Virus record (IMG/VR): IMGVR_UViG_3300030328_000325
Location: 1-49,378 of that record
DNA: 49,378 nucleotides
Reading direction: 5' to 3' (one strand)
Source: a virus
Shown here piece by piece: positions 35,201 to 41,992 of the stretch. The notes beneath the pieces were generated by a model that was not told the origin of the DNA, did not search any database, and saw nothing but the letters and a program-made list of their open reading frames with translations. The position numbers and the translations under genes are program-made. How positions within the stretch are numbered: the stretch's first letter is position 1; every line of letters begins with the position of its first letter.

Positions 35201-35345
35201 CTTTGGTACTAAAGTTAGAAGGGCGTACCAAGCATTTACTCAACCTGTTAGTGAAGAATTTTTAAGATACTCAGCAAAACAAGATAAAATAGAAATAATG
35301 CGTCTAATGGAAGCTTACGGTTTAGACAGTGATGACTTAGAGTAG
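26211..35345 (+). CDS. Giant polyvalent internal virion protein, 3044 aa
   Basis: The largest gene. Parts in order: membrane-seeking segments (about residues 210-245 and 415-470, Gly/Ala-rich); charged coiled coils (560-960); a GNAT-like domain (about 1015-1135: ALEFMGAVLFDMYEGG...RKRGFNT); an acidic disordered linker (1137-1225) that coincides with a nested gene in another frame; a zincin-like domain with HETLGH (His 1688-His 1693) and EEVLAD (1738-1743); long helical regions; and a C-terminal part like the LPD38 polyvalent-protein domain (about 2645-2790: FSYTEQLNRRATFLAAY, QYIFMYKQFVIITIQLM). Such proteins are packaged and ejected with the DNA, as with T7 gp16. Peptidase activity is inferred. 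A TTAAAATA gap and AGAGG precede ATG 26211. Confidence 0.8.
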   Translation: MVDEVGLDTSSNPFSSNIAEDPDANPFTLTPSAPSNTPDAFQSALIIAEQLGDYSTAVDEDIPTGPSVLFSPSANKVFVNGAMFDKDDATSALEAEKFLDRPRAKTPKEISDWQRVTPEAYGKYMKNIKDPSLGTLFGENFDIGVSNLKLLTGRGLQFYGKEETGQEWVDEAVKELYYNQPFQREMLNEEGEYFQDDFVDWFVANLGQQGPMILESMAVAAVGAGIGAAAGANPLSTVGGAITALLQKEAFKKGVMQASKKYLAGKKVTPAEKKLLQEVSGIGAALAIRNPKAFYVTSGGVALTGKELAKRESKEVLEDMALAGARKAKAAAQKKSVVDSAAGASILGAQQLGQADIYGEIRDTGVGDRMDAFIGSFPYAAFEVLPEFFLAAKVFGLPTKGMKVKQPGLARRVSEGFVGGGIFEGVTELAQEGILLNATNQLGDAETGRRLINGFAAGFFIGGPLGGAASIKSNAPINILDSDRNPDLQPIPPTVGPSKPPSDSTPTAKTMSGAAIAPEVAPEVAPEVDKPKVDEASIQNALQKILETRRKKVAEEAAEPVVRTKDIRRLTQLLKTDPVVTAPASGYAAGQTIQYYETDGSINTAEIKAVSETGATLKVVKKGKKKEELLPVENIEANPKDVNFILKSPGANIQGRKANELNLEETKNVLTKLRATYKEANTIGQKEDLQRDITALRNRFEILKAEQKAEDKRIADATEQKKKNENALKKIIDDKNKEQEQADNDNLNNNVNNITYKIKSTKTITGLEGAKGKALSALSLNELKSAQAKINKWLDIKGKAVSNAQTNSVLNDLIAIENAIKNSAQVTPVAKTKGEALKTEVEDKDVNEQKQIDEDNKRNAKILEDAKKEQANELKELRRVNKFIKDNNIDTNSEEFKYEVQEFISEGFGPTESRDYAADVIIERRAEEKKAEADAIPVVTTEANVQDYAGPFTIIEKFLDPALLSFLAQSKKYGMFSPETLEQRKSSMKTIERPRRFFTDEIFNYIMQNYPDSETRVVRDSALEFMGAVLFDMYEGGSFKGIAIQDSKGTPLAAADIIVEKDAIVVDPIGSVNTQATTELFNAIEARAKEEGKAVIKIRDIQTSKAEAAFRKRGFNTQDKEDKLDGTLTLSKDIGGTQDANQEQGPTEVAESEQARGGEPVIEGDAEGDATATEDRVEEPVGETQTGEKVLQDSEDQDTARKVRGQIDSEQTKQPANQKGQDSVDTGFANVTQAWNKLFLYPQVEFSMLPEQQREEFTQLFNAGLLGSKKKRNPYQIAEQIYLNAKDTMLEMDRTESAFGPTALFDISKQILEEDVGAINTDERTTEAIEDIIFLAYLLKENKAVNKAAATYLSISTGKFSDAQQDLINDKFIESIMVYELEGKILDSENKNQPEGTPQREKRWVSFAEEQGLFEVLINKGVNIINLPERLSQYGTIDPRLSGETGGDRMRTKLPGTNKDITPEEKFENILDKIKKGYSRDKSLKYGKIKELIELRDKVDINYELDRDRGNGTNEQIKDYFKNDGTGDLKYIKTIEGFISPVTVEQTEAGKKIQQQRIKDNKAAKLKAGKIKSQTTPSPNHLLDGNPKGRLKRFDTDKEIGAPIPQGKIKLIVNQLLKKLKIKPTVTIVKNVQDLKTNHPKLYKLANEGRPDGDFDTTPAIGYSIGDQIIIFSDYAMTEDSVRFVIGHETLGHFGFSAFMPRARLNAILRAAYREDPNIKLSADMNIVSGMEFHEAIEEVLADHAVHAAEIGTIRKIWDGVGSFLGRIFKAGSMEGMEEYLIKQSRRNISRGNFGVVSVPQIEANLLELNDYGARGRYYAAQNSTGLMTKLHASLSQTYNRITNADSDAVKKVQDYVDKATKKIKKGLKKSERNPRRFTQVVLETLQSLDNKATRSEGLSHIFRIFQDQTGRVRRLQQEYAELTKFTHGSGIFATRATEQERQQAGELLAYGAIYKLRQLDAAKIRNAKDLTAYNGEGELIINPNALAELAQVGIVSREQFMEGLPVELEGDLGVPGGLYKPGFPITDNVYRVYMEQRNAVNQAAVDVLEANLQATVQQRKDTIENFKTFAGVDNQLPTDLDIQTIKDIMEEYKKIYLKDAVETDSGIEYPNSDNATKFIAQINRALHKDLKVADWKASKDVVNETQQFKNIENLDSIVQGLERLNKLYNNPDAGNTNSLTKSAYKITDGIQDMFDLDIRNQNAEANAKRTIMGAYVPFNREGTYQVQINAYDRTGNRVEIPAHFKTSLPYYQVDSFKNADEIRDRLEEQFGNLQSFKLDDGTGVMQEVTLRAESSVAPNVAPLTANQISLNEVDNVLKRLGIPIAPEGRKKLVLALADQGKKARNYLERANVEGWDTNVIQKISQHLETETHRAGKAFYMYKVDSIMLDTKMWRGDDRKLKQLHDRMELAEKQGNINRLLEAQSLYDRYAYKYLHMRDKAANNTVRIYKGKGFNRKSELKQTLGIGEAYRTDAAELQQFYADAANIDVNTEDEILGKTPGTVLKLATVTTQLGGSFATGMINMVSMITHSIPYLATYNSKSGFGGGFGLVNAAKEMTTAVANMSDLTQQVRSSVRTEKTALSNIDYVRKVKASKALQKKHNITQDEADALEVATAQGVLQAAQFNALVGSARGGLQANPRGAAALRTWMSIFSYTEQLNRRATFLAAYRLQKRKLLDAGQSVEDAKQNSILFATDAVNKSQGEYGMYNRPKMARGKFFQYIFMYKQFVIITIQLMASLAPKEQIAMIGLLILFTGMKGIPFSEDFGDLIDTLVQKFEIPLQTMEKEIDDIAESLGISPIIVQRGILDYYTSGTVSTRLGFSDLVPLTGSLKAGANYQREIENFFGPVYSAMSGIYGLITGTIRQIPEAAGLLTDTSFEKVIRKAPLSGLKGLYEAGVFYRDGKITNSDGKIITHDVTTAAIIMRALNFYPAKSTYSYDIIRMVKQRDAYRKELSTRYVNQMVRAQIDNDNEEMNRILRNVEEFNVNAEGTGLEITNFGTKVRRAYQAFTQPVSEEFLRYSAKQDKIEIMRLMEAYGLDSDDLE
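27759..27794 (+). repeat. Three tandem 12-base repeats encoding APEV
   Basis: Three consecutive copies of GCACCTGAAGTT (last base differs in copy three) inside the giant virion gene, giving APEVAPEVAPEV in a Pro/Glu linker. A small in-frame minisatellite. Confidence 0.8.
29626..29883 (+). CDS. Nested small basic protein (MPIKSKAQ family) in alternate frame
   Basis: 85 residues encoded entirely within the giant virion gene, in its +1 frame. ATG 29626 is preceded by a perfect AGGAGG (29612-29617) at 8-base spacing. The protein starts MPIKSKAQLKWLKANKPEVA and continues LLLKETPKETQLPQRI. The 'MP.KSKAQ...P..A..(W/L)..ETP....LP.r(V/I)' pattern is a widespread small phage protein that I recognise from many phage genomes, function unknown. 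The product is strongly basic, while the overlapping giant frame is acidic. Lys codons are mostly AAG, unlike the AAA preference elsewhere, as expected if the other frame needs G at its first codon position. Confidence 0.75.
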   Translation: MPIKSKAQLKWLKANKPEVANLLLKETPKETQLPQRIGSKSLSEKRKREKKYYKIAKTKTPLGKFEGKLTVNKLSNQPIKRGKIV

Positions 35346-35352
35346 TTAATTT

Positions 35353-35395
35353 CCCGTAGGGTAAGGCTTACCAGCCTGTGAGAAACGGCCTTCTC
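35353..35395. terminator. Convergent-gene inverted repeats, bidirectional terminator candidate
   Basis: In the 57 bases between the convergent blocks there are CCCGTAGGG (35353-35361), the palindrome GGTAAGGCTTACC (35360-35372) and GAGAA/TTCTC (35380-35384, 35391-35395), plus a wider TGAGA/TCTCA pair. These nested hairpins lie exactly where both transcription units must end. There is no T-run at the right place, so efficiency is uncertain. Confidence 0.45.
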
Positions 35396-35402
35396 GAGCC
35401 TC

Positions 35403-38264
35403 TCAGACCCCTTCTTTTTTATCAATCACCTGTAATTGTCCGTATGATAGGTCATCTGCCTCCATATCGGCGTTTTCTAGTAGGCTTTGAAATCTAGGGT
35501 GAGTAAGATTAAATCCAATGACATAGGTCTGTGCTAACTTCACAGGAGTGTCTTTACCTAATGACGCTTTCTCCGACCTAGGAGTAGCAACCACGTTCTC
35601 ATCAACGAGTTCTTGTTTGAATGTCTTGTAGTCAGCACCACGTACAGACAACCACTTCCTAAAGTGAGTTCGGTCTACCATCATGGTACCTTTATCAAAC
35701 TGTTCTAGTGCAGACTTACGGTATACATCTAGTCTTATTCTTATGTCACCTCTTGGTATCCTAGAAAAATCAGGTTGTGATTTCTGACCTATGGTATGCA
35801 TAACAGTAACAGATGTATCAGCTGAGTCAGCCATGTACTCTGCAACTAAATCAAATGCGTCTACTTGATTCTCTTGTACTGACCTACGGATAGCTCCTAT
35901 CTGTGCAAGTACCCATTCAGTAGACTGCTCGTACTCAAAGTTTATCAATCCCCACTCTTTAGCTAGGCTCATAGATAAGTCAGCAAGTATAATAGATTGC
36001 TCCCAGTATCTTTCTTCCCCACTAAACTTGGCTTTATATTTCTTATGGAAGTTATCTGTAGCCTCTGCTATAGCGGATTGGATTCCTTCTTCTCCCATTT
36101 CAAGTAACTTCTTAATAAATACTTTACCAGCCTCACCATAATTAGAATGGATTGCGTCATAAATCTTTTTACCTACATTAGTACCTCTAGTAAACACAGG
36201 CGTTGAAGGTACTGTTACCTCTAATAATCTAGCCATCTGTGCGTCTGTATCTAGACCAGAGGCAATTAGCTTACTTTGTAGCGACTTGTTGGTGGATACT
36301 ATAACAGGTGTAGCCCATGTCTTAGCGTCACGCTCTTCTGAGTTTCTATTAAGTCTTGCTTTGTCACGTCCCTGTGATACCCAGTAGCAAAAATCTCCGA
36401 CTTCTTTATCGTTCATCATGGTTACTTCATCTATGGTTAGCGGCAAGTTAGCGTATGTACCAAGACGTGAGAACAAGCTGTTCTGTGTGTACTTAGCTGC
36501 AAAGTGTAGCTTATCAGGATTACCATATATAGATTGAGCCCAATATTGAGATAGTGTTTTACCACCACCCGTTGGCCCATACAGTGATACTGTTAATCCT
36601 TTAAGCCCAGTAAAGTTATATAAAGGTGCTGAAAATCCTACACCTAATACAAACATATGAGACTTAAGATTAGCTTTCTCTAATACAGATGTAAGATTAA
36701 CCCATTGTTGTAATGAGCCTTTGGTACTGAACATATCTGTACTGCTCTTAGATACCACAGAAGCTAAGTTAATTTTCTCTTCTGTAACTGACCCATCTTC
36801 TTTACGTCTTAGTATGGTATTACCTAAAACAAATGATTGGTTACGTTCTTTCCAACCCATAGTAGAATATAGGTTTGTCATTGTACGAATCTGTCTCAAT
36901 TCGTCCATGTAAGTTCTTAACATAAGCTGAAAGTACTCCGTTTGTTTCTTATTGTACAATACAATACCTTGGTCTGCTATAGCACTAGGAAACTCACGGT
37001 TTCCATCAGTGAGATGAGCTTGCCTTAATACAAGTTCTTGCCACCCCATATGAGGTCTGTTCCAATGATACCTTACTGTCTCGTATCCTAATGATTCATC
37101 ATGCCCATACGCTACAGGATATATGTCAAACTTGCATACGTCTATATCTGTGTCATCTAAGGTTAGCTTTATACCTTCTTTAGTTCTTTTAAATGGCTTA
37201 GGCATAGGTACTGAGTTAGCTACTGTATCAGGAGCTTCTTTAACTACAGGAGCTTCTTGGTATTGCACTCCTAACCTAGCTGGTGAGCCTATCTTACCCT
37301 TATATTTACACCCCTTACAGCCACTAGGTCTATCTGTTTCAAACTTCGAGCAAGTCGCTGGGCCTGAAGCCGACTCTCTCCATTGAACAAGTTTATCTAT
37401 AGTTGCTTTCTCACTATACCTACTATGCCCTTTAGACCACTGTATTGCTGTGTTCTCAGGGTCAATACAGAATGCGGCTACTCCTATCATGCCGTACCAT
37501 AATGGCTCATCTACTTGGTCTTGATTAGCTATAGCCCACTCTATCTGTTTACATTTAGTAGCAACAACAGAGCCAGTAGCAGGCTGGTACTCTTGATTAC
37601 TAGTTAAATTAGCTAACAACGAGTTGTCTTGTGACGAGCTACTATCTACACGTACATCCCGACGATAGTAATATGACAAACATTCTTGTATCACCATGTT
37701 GTCAATAGGTTTAGATGATACTAGGAGTTTAACTTCGTTTCCATTCTTCGGATTGTGTGTGCCTATAGGTCTTAATACCAATGCACTATTTGCTGTAAGT
37801 CCAGCGTCTATCTTAAATTCTTTATCTATAGCTGCTTGCTTCATAGCTTCAGCTAGAGGTCTCCAATCTTCAGGGGGTAGTTCTTTCTCTAGTATCCAGT
37901 ACACATGCAGCCCATTACCTGAGTGTACTATCATAGGCTTAGGTAAGCCCATCTCATCTACAAATTTACCTAATGCTGATAGCCCTTCTTTCCAAGATGG
38001 GTAGGGTTTAGTTAGCCCACAATCTACATCTATAGCTATAACTTTAGTAGCTCTTACGTTATCTTGTTTTCTGTTACCCTTCTGCTTAAATGCAGATATA
38101 GCAAAGTAAGTATTGTTATTGGTTTCATCCAATCTTTTACATACTGTAGCCAGCTCGTCTACCGTTTTAAAAAATCCCTGTTTCCTGCCATCAGTATTAA
38201 TAACTGTAGTGACGTAAAATCCTTCTGTCGGTAAAACTTGCTGGAAAAATTCCAACATATTCAT
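35403..38264 (-). CDS. Primase-helicase fusion (AEP-like primase + DUF927-like ATPase)
   Basis: 953 residues. N-terminal archaeo-eukaryotic-type primase: catalytic Asp pair IAIDVDCG (Asp 79, Asp 81), HSGNGLHVYW (residues 114-123, His 120) and KIDAG...RPIGTHNPK (Asp 153, Arg 165). Then a Cys cluster (Cys 305, 316, 319; CSKFETDRPSGCKGC) followed by KGKIGSPARLG. Then a helicase-like ATPase: Walker A GPTGGGKT (563-570), Walker B LTIDE (609-613) and sensor STN (657-659). It would prime and unwind DNA at the fork, with the family A polymerase encoded upstream. Last gene of the leftward operon; an 81-base leader with a strong hairpin precedes it. Confidence 0.85.
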   Translation of the reverse strand: MNMLEFFQQVLPTEGFYVTTVINTDGRKQGFFKTVDELATVCKRLDETNNNTYFAISAFKQKGNRKQDNVRATKVIAIDVDCGLTKPYPSWKEGLSALGKFVDEMGLPKPMIVHSGNGLHVYWILEKELPPEDWRPLAEAMKQAAIDKEFKIDAGLTANSALVLRPIGTHNPKNGNEVKLLVSSKPIDNMVIQECLSYYYRRDVRVDSSSSQDNSLLANLTSNQEYQPATGSVVATKCKQIEWAIANQDQVDEPLWYGMIGVAAFCIDPENTAIQWSKGHSRYSEKATIDKLVQWRESASGPATCSKFETDRPSGCKGCKYKGKIGSPARLGVQYQEAPVVKEAPDTVANSVPMPKPFKRTKEGIKLTLDDTDIDVCKFDIYPVAYGHDESLGYETVRYHWNRPHMGWQELVLRQAHLTDGNREFPSAIADQGIVLYNKKQTEYFQLMLRTYMDELRQIRTMTNLYSTMGWKERNQSFVLGNTILRRKEDGSVTEEKINLASVVSKSSTDMFSTKGSLQQWVNLTSVLEKANLKSHMFVLGVGFSAPLYNFTGLKGLTVSLYGPTGGGKTLSQYWAQSIYGNPDKLHFAAKYTQNSLFSRLGTYANLPLTIDEVTMMNDKEVGDFCYWVSQGRDKARLNRNSEERDAKTWATPVIVSTNKSLQSKLIASGLDTDAQMARLLEVTVPSTPVFTRGTNVGKKIYDAIHSNYGEAGKVFIKKLLEMGEEGIQSAIAEATDNFHKKYKAKFSGEERYWEQSIILADLSMSLAKEWGLINFEYEQSTEWVLAQIGAIRRSVQENQVDAFDLVAEYMADSADTSVTVMHTIGQKSQPDFSRIPRGDIRIRLDVYRKSALEQFDKGTMMVDRTHFRKWLSVRGADYKTFKQELVDENVVATPRSEKASLGKDTPVKLAQTYVIGFNLTHPRFQSLLENADMEADDLSYGQLQVIDKKEGV

Positions 38265-38284
38265 TTGATTACCTTTCTTATTAG

Positions 38285-38334
38285 TAGGTGACTAGACTAA
38301 GCCTAGACTTATGGTTCGTTTAACTAGCCACCTA
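38285..38334. promoter_or_regulatory. Strong hairpin in the leader of the primase-helicase gene
   Basis: Eleven-base-pair stem (TAGGTGACTAG at 38285-38295 with CTAGCCACCTA at 38324-38334; one mismatch that is a G-U pair when read leftward) around a 28-base loop that contains part of a CTAGACT direct repeat (38292-38298, 38303-38309). It is the only sizeable gap in the replication operon. Candidates: translational control element, RNA processing site or replication origin. Confidence 0.5.
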
Positions 38335-38345
38335 TATTATTTATA

Positions 38346-38630
38346 CTATTCCTTTTTATTTAAAAGCTCAAGAAGCTCTTTGAATCTATCTTTCTGTTCT
38401 AAGGCAATAATGTTAGGCTGAGGCCATCCATTCTCCATAGCTTTTAGTAAGATTCTTAAGGTACTTATTACTCTATCATGATTTTTCTTACGGACAGGTT
38501 TTCCTTTGACCCATCCGTAATACGTCATGCGAGATACACTTAACAACTCAGCCATGTTACTTGTTGTAAGTAGCATATGCTTTCTTAGAGCTTCAACTTT
38601 TTTAAAGTCTAGCGGAGCTCTGTTAGTCAT
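38346..38630 (-). CDS. Helix-turn-helix DNA-binding protein, 94 aa
   Basis: Residues 13-45 (VEALRKHMLLTTSNMAELLSVSRMTYYGWVKGKPVRKKN) form an XRE/Cro-like helix-turn-helix: TTSNMAELLSVSRMTYYGWVKG is the recognition unit. The C-terminal half is helical (ISTLRILLKAMENG...LLELLNKKE), probably for dimerisation. It lies between the ssDNA-binding candidate and the primase, starting within the end of the former (8-base overlap). It is the only recognisable regulator in the window and is a natural candidate to bind the repeated boxes of the 555-848 control region; that link is inference. Confidence 0.75.
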   Translation of the reverse strand: MTNRAPLDFKKVEALRKHMLLTTSNMAELLSVSRMTYYGWVKGKPVRKKNHDRVISTLRILLKAMENGWPQPNIIALEQKDRFKELLELLNKKE

Positions 38631-39351
38631 CAGTTTCCCCTATTAACTTTTCTATCTCCTCTGCTAAACTACCCCCGTCTGTAGCTACTGCAACTGGTGC
38701 AGGCTCTTCAACTGGTGCTGGTTTAGCTTTAGGTTTAGCTTTAGGTTTAGCTTTAACAGGTGCTGGTGCAACTTCTGCATCGCCAGCGGGAACGTTAACA
38801 CTTATGTCAACTTGTTCCTGTGTGTCTGTCGACTCATCGGAAGAGAAAGTAAAGCCTTCTTCTTCACCGAATCCAAAGTTCCCACCTGCACTGCCTTCAA
38901 CATATTCAATAAGTTGAACAGCTCCAAGTCTTATAGTTACACCACAACCAATAGCTGAGTTATAAAACGCTAGTACGCCACCGACTTTAATTACTGACCC
39001 ACCATATATATTGTGGTCAACCATTAAGTTATTCTTTGCGTCTACTACAGATGGTTTGTATTTAGATTTAAACTTAATAATAACATTACCTGTCTCACTT
39101 CCGTCCTCATCTACTTCATTACTATAAGGTAATGGAGCTTGTTTAAATTTTTTGTTAGGGCTTTTATCTTTCTCAGCTTTGATACCAGCTAATAACACAG
39201 CATTAATTTGCTCGATTATAGGCTGAGCTTCTTCAGAAGGTATAGATAAATTAACCTTGTACTTACCATCAGAGTATTCCCTTCCTTCATCAGGTTTACT
39301 GATGTATGGATAATGTGCTATACCTTTTGGTGTTAATATTTTTGTAGTCAT
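38623..39351 (-). CDS. ssDNA-binding protein candidate (DUF2815-like)
   Basis: 242 residues. The N-terminal OB-like domain (TPKGIAHYPYISKPDEGREYSDGKYKVNLSIPSEEAQPIIEQ...; strand-rich to about residue 155) matches the DUF2815 family, phage ssDNA-binding proteins encoded with family A polymerases and SNF2 helicases. The tail has a Lys/Pro/Ala repeat (PVKAKPKAKPKAKPAPV, about 197-213) and an acidic C-terminus (EEIEKLIGETDD), as in SSB-type proteins whose acidic tip recruits partners. It would protect ssDNA at the fork. Confidence 0.75.
   Translation of the reverse strand: MTTKILTPKGIAHYPYISKPDEGREYSDGKYKVNLSIPSEEAQPIIEQINAVLLAGIKAEKDKSPNKKFKQAPLPYSNEVDEDGSETGNVIIKFKSKYKPSVVDAKNNLMVDHNIYGGSVIKVGGVLAFYNSAIGCGVTIRLGAVQLIEYVEGSAGGNFGFGEEEGFTFSSDESTDTQEQVDISVNVPAGDAEVAPAPVKAKPKAKPKAKPAPVEEPAPVAVATDGGSLAEEIEKLIGETDD
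38720..38755 (-). repeat. Three tandem 12-base repeats encoding KPKA
   Basis: Three exact copies of GGTTTAGCTTTA (+ strand) in the ssDNA-binding candidate, giving the Lys-Pro-Lys-Ala repeat of its linker. Confidence 0.85.
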
Positions 39352-39353
39352 AG

Positions 39354-40037
39354 TTATTCCTCCGACTCATTGTTAATTGTAAATCCTACTTCCTCAGTAA
39401 ATCCGTATTCTTCTGCGGGAGTAGTCTTTGGTTTATTTGTCACAGCAAGTTCACCTGTCACCATCTGTACAATTTCGGTTCCGATAACCGAATCGACATG
39501 AGTTTGAACATCTTTAGGAACAAGTCCACCAAACTTAAAATCAAGTTTAGGAAAACTTACTCCTGTATCAAAACACAATGTTGTCTTACTAATCTCAGGT
39601 GCAATACCTCTCATAGATAATGTCTTTTGATATGCATTCAAACTCTTCAATGATGAAGGAGTTACTTGCAGTAGATAAATTTCTTCATAAGGTTTATCTG
39701 CAAAGATAATAGCAAGTCTTTTAATATCAGAGCATGCTTTAACTTTGTGTCCTTGTGGTGTAACTTTAGAGCCCCACGAATTTTGAGGGCATAGTGCACA
39801 CACATCAGATTGAAGTGAGGCACTGTTTACATTAGGTGTTACACCATTTAGCGAATAGCAATCAGGTGTGTACGATTCTCTATCAGGAGAAAACTCTCCC
39901 TCATAATATTGTTTAGCTAACGCAGGGTTAGCCCCTACGATTATCACATCTAAACTTGTTTCATCAAGTGTCTCTATTTTATCCTGAGACACAATGTGAA
40001 ACCTAGAATCTCTGATTGATAGTCTTGAGCTAATCAT
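39354..40037 (-). CDS. Conserved phage replication-associated protein with Cys motif
   Basis: 227 residues. It contains VIIVGANPALAKQYYEG, then SYTPDCYSLNGVTPN...SDVCALCPQNSWGSK...GHKVKACSDIKRLAIIF. The 'YtP.C.S..g..P........C..CP.N.wGS.......kaC.d.kRla' signature with four cysteines (in about residues 59-103) is one that I recall from many podo- and siphoviruses, next to polymerase and SNF2 genes, and may bind zinc. Function is not established. Lies two bases from the DUF2815 gene and directly after 40038. Confidence 0.65.
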   Translation of the reverse strand: MISSRLSIRDSRFHIVSQDKIETLDETSLDVIIVGANPALAKQYYEGEFSPDRESYTPDCYSLNGVTPNVNSASLQSDVCALCPQNSWGSKVTPQGHKVKACSDIKRLAIIFADKPYEEIYLLQVTPSSLKSLNAYQKTLSMRGIAPEISKTTLCFDTGVSFPKLDFKFGGLVPKDVQTHVDSVIGTEIVQMVTGELAVTNKPKTTPAEEYGFTEEVGFTINNESEE

Positions 40038-40442
40038 TTAGTCTTCCGCCTTTATAGATGGTTTTCTAATGTTGATATCAATACGTGTGCCGTAGTTGAC
40101 ACCTGATGGTACAGACTTATTAGCCTCAATGTACCCACGTACTGCTGTTTTACTAACTCGTTTCTCAAGCAAATCATATGCGTCATTGCCTTTTATAAAC
40201 TCTAATGTTGCGTCCCAATCTTCTACTCTTGCAAAGTCAGTAGTCGTTAGGAATGCTGTACCATTAGATGTCTTAAAAGAATCAACGCCGTCGTTATCTG
40301 CTTTTTCTTTTAGCCATGCCTCTAACTTAGTCATTTGTTCTTTGATGTCACTAACTCTTGCTTTAGTTTCTGATTCAAGAGCCTCTTTTTTATTTCTAAA
40401 GTCTATGTATTTAGCTATGACTTTATCTACAGTTATCGTCAT
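40038..40442 (-). CDS. Conserved phage protein with coiled coil, 134 aa
   Basis: Residues 5-50 are a helical coiled coil (DKVIAKYIDFRNKKEALESETKARVSDIKEQMTKLEAWLKEKA). The rest has the conserved pattern GVDSFKTSNGTAFLTT...DWDATLEFIKGNDAYDLLEKRVSKTAV..YIE....PSGVNYGTRIDINIRKP. I know this arrangement from replication modules of podoviruses but not its function; a Gam-like or fork accessory role is only a guess. The ribosome binding site and ATGA overlap are in the end of the SNF2 gene. Confidence 0.65.
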   Translation of the reverse strand: MTITVDKVIAKYIDFRNKKEALESETKARVSDIKEQMTKLEAWLKEKADNDGVDSFKTSNGTAFLTTTDFARVEDWDATLEFIKGNDAYDLLEKRVSKTAVRGYIEANKSVPSGVNYGTRIDINIRKPSIKAED

Positions 40443-41992
40443 TCGTTTGTTCCCTCCTTAATAAGGTCTAATAATAGACCCTGTAGTTTCTGTTTATTCT
40501 TTAGCCGTTCAAACATTTTATGTTCAAGGTCAGTTGCCTCTATATGTACTATGTTTGACACATGCTTTTTGCCTATCCTTTCTATCCTTCCATTCGCCTG
40601 AACGTATTGCTCGTTGCTTGTCACAGGGCCATACCATATGATAGTACTCGCAGAAGTTAGTGTCAGACCATGAGCCATAGTTGCAGGGTGTGCTACTAAG
40701 ACATGTGGGTCTTTTGTGTGTTGGAAGTTATGGAATATAGTATTTCTTTTACTAGCTGAAACCTCACCATTAACTACACCAACACTCCATTGCTTTGAGA
40801 GTATCCTCTCTAACATCTTTAATGTTCCAGTTAATGGAACAAATACTATTACTTTACCACCTACTTCTTCTATAACTTCTTTAACTAAGTTAACTCTAGG
40901 TGAACAATCTAATTCTATGTGCTGACTATCGTCTCCATATACAACACCACAGCTAATCTGTACAAGTTTTTGTAGTTTAACTGCCTCATTGACAGCTGTT
41001 ATCGTGCCTTCTTGTGCTAGTTCTGTTACATAATGCTTTAACATTTTATCGTGATGGTCTTTTTGCTCTTTAGTAAGAGGTATTTTTCTAGTCTGAAAGA
41101 CAGTATCAGGTAGGTCAAGACACTCATCTCTACTATATCGCACAGCAGGATACAGTACATGCTTAACAATCTCTATAGATTCAGGTCTTGGTGCCCACTT
41201 CCACTGCCCAATCTTTAACATAACTGCCTCTCTAAATGCTGTATAAGTTTTACTAACATAGGGACTTTCTACTAACTTAGCTAGTGCCCATGCGTCTGTT
41301 GGGTCATTAGGTGTAGGTGTACCTGTCATCATCCATAACTTAGTATTAGGATATTTACTTAGATATTTTCTAACTATCCTAAACCTGTTGGTAGATGGGT
41401 TGCGTAAGACTGCGGCCTCATCAATTATGATTAAGTCAAACATACCTTTAATTTCTTCAGATATAATAGAGAATCCGTCATGGTTTATAATAAAAAAGTC
41501 AGCATTAGTTTTTAATAACTTTAACCTTCTGCTACTTGCACCATGTAATGTCACAGCCTGTCTGTGTGGAAACCCCATAAATATACTATCCCCCCATACT
41601 CTTTCAAGAGTAGATAATGGAGATATAATTAAAACCTTTTTGATACAACCTATTGACATGAGATAGTCACATGCCCACAGTGCTGATTGTGTTTTGCCTG
41701 TACCTATCTCATTAAGTACTAGTGCTTTATTATTCATTGTAAGAAAAGCTGATGTCATCTTCTGATGTTCGTAAGGTGTAAACCCCCCACACCAATCGTA
41801 ATAATGAAGTATCGGTGAGGGTACTTTAAATCCTAATTGTCGTAAGCTACGCGAAGCGGGTATGGTATGTGGCGTGACAACGAGTTGTTGGTTGTTAAAC
41901 ATTAATTCACGAGCGTCAGGAATAGTTTCTAAAACTCTATTCGGGTTGTTTAAATTTAATGCTATTGCTTTTGCTTTTTCTATTACTATCAT
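40439..41992 (-). CDS. SNF2/DEAD-like superfamily 2 helicase
   Basis: 517 residues. Motif I NEIGTGKT (residues 94-101), Ia IISPLSTLERVW, motif II DEAA (191-194), motif III MMTGTPTPND, and a C-terminal RecA-like lobe with VIVFVPLTGTLKMLERIL and motif V/VI AHPATMAHGLTLTSAST...QANGRIERIGK. The SNF2-type order and the RIERIGK arginine finger are clear. In phage modules of this kind it accompanies VRR-NUC, family A polymerase and DUF2815 and probably remodels or repairs forks. Its start lies within the VRR-NUC gene end (ATGA overlap). Confidence 0.88.
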   Translation of the reverse strand: MIVIEKAKAIALNLNNPNRVLETIPDARELMFNNQQLVVTPHTIPASRSLRQLGFKVPSPILHYYDWCGGFTPYEHQKMTSAFLTMNNKALVLNEIGTGKTQSALWACDYLMSIGCIKKVLIISPLSTLERVWGDSIFMGFPHRQAVTLHGASSRRLKLLKTNADFFIINHDGFSIISEEIKGMFDLIIIDEAAVLRNPSTNRFRIVRKYLSKYPNTKLWMMTGTPTPNDPTDAWALAKLVESPYVSKTYTAFREAVMLKIGQWKWAPRPESIEIVKHVLYPAVRYSRDECLDLPDTVFQTRKIPLTKEQKDHHDKMLKHYVTELAQEGTITAVNEAVKLQKLVQISCGVVYGDDSQHIELDCSPRVNLVKEVIEEVGGKVIVFVPLTGTLKMLERILSKQWSVGVVNGEVSASKRNTIFHNFQHTKDPHVLVAHPATMAHGLTLTSASTIIWYGPVTSNEQYVQANGRIERIGKKHVSNIVHIEATDLEHKMFERLKNKQKLQGLLLDLIKEGTNE

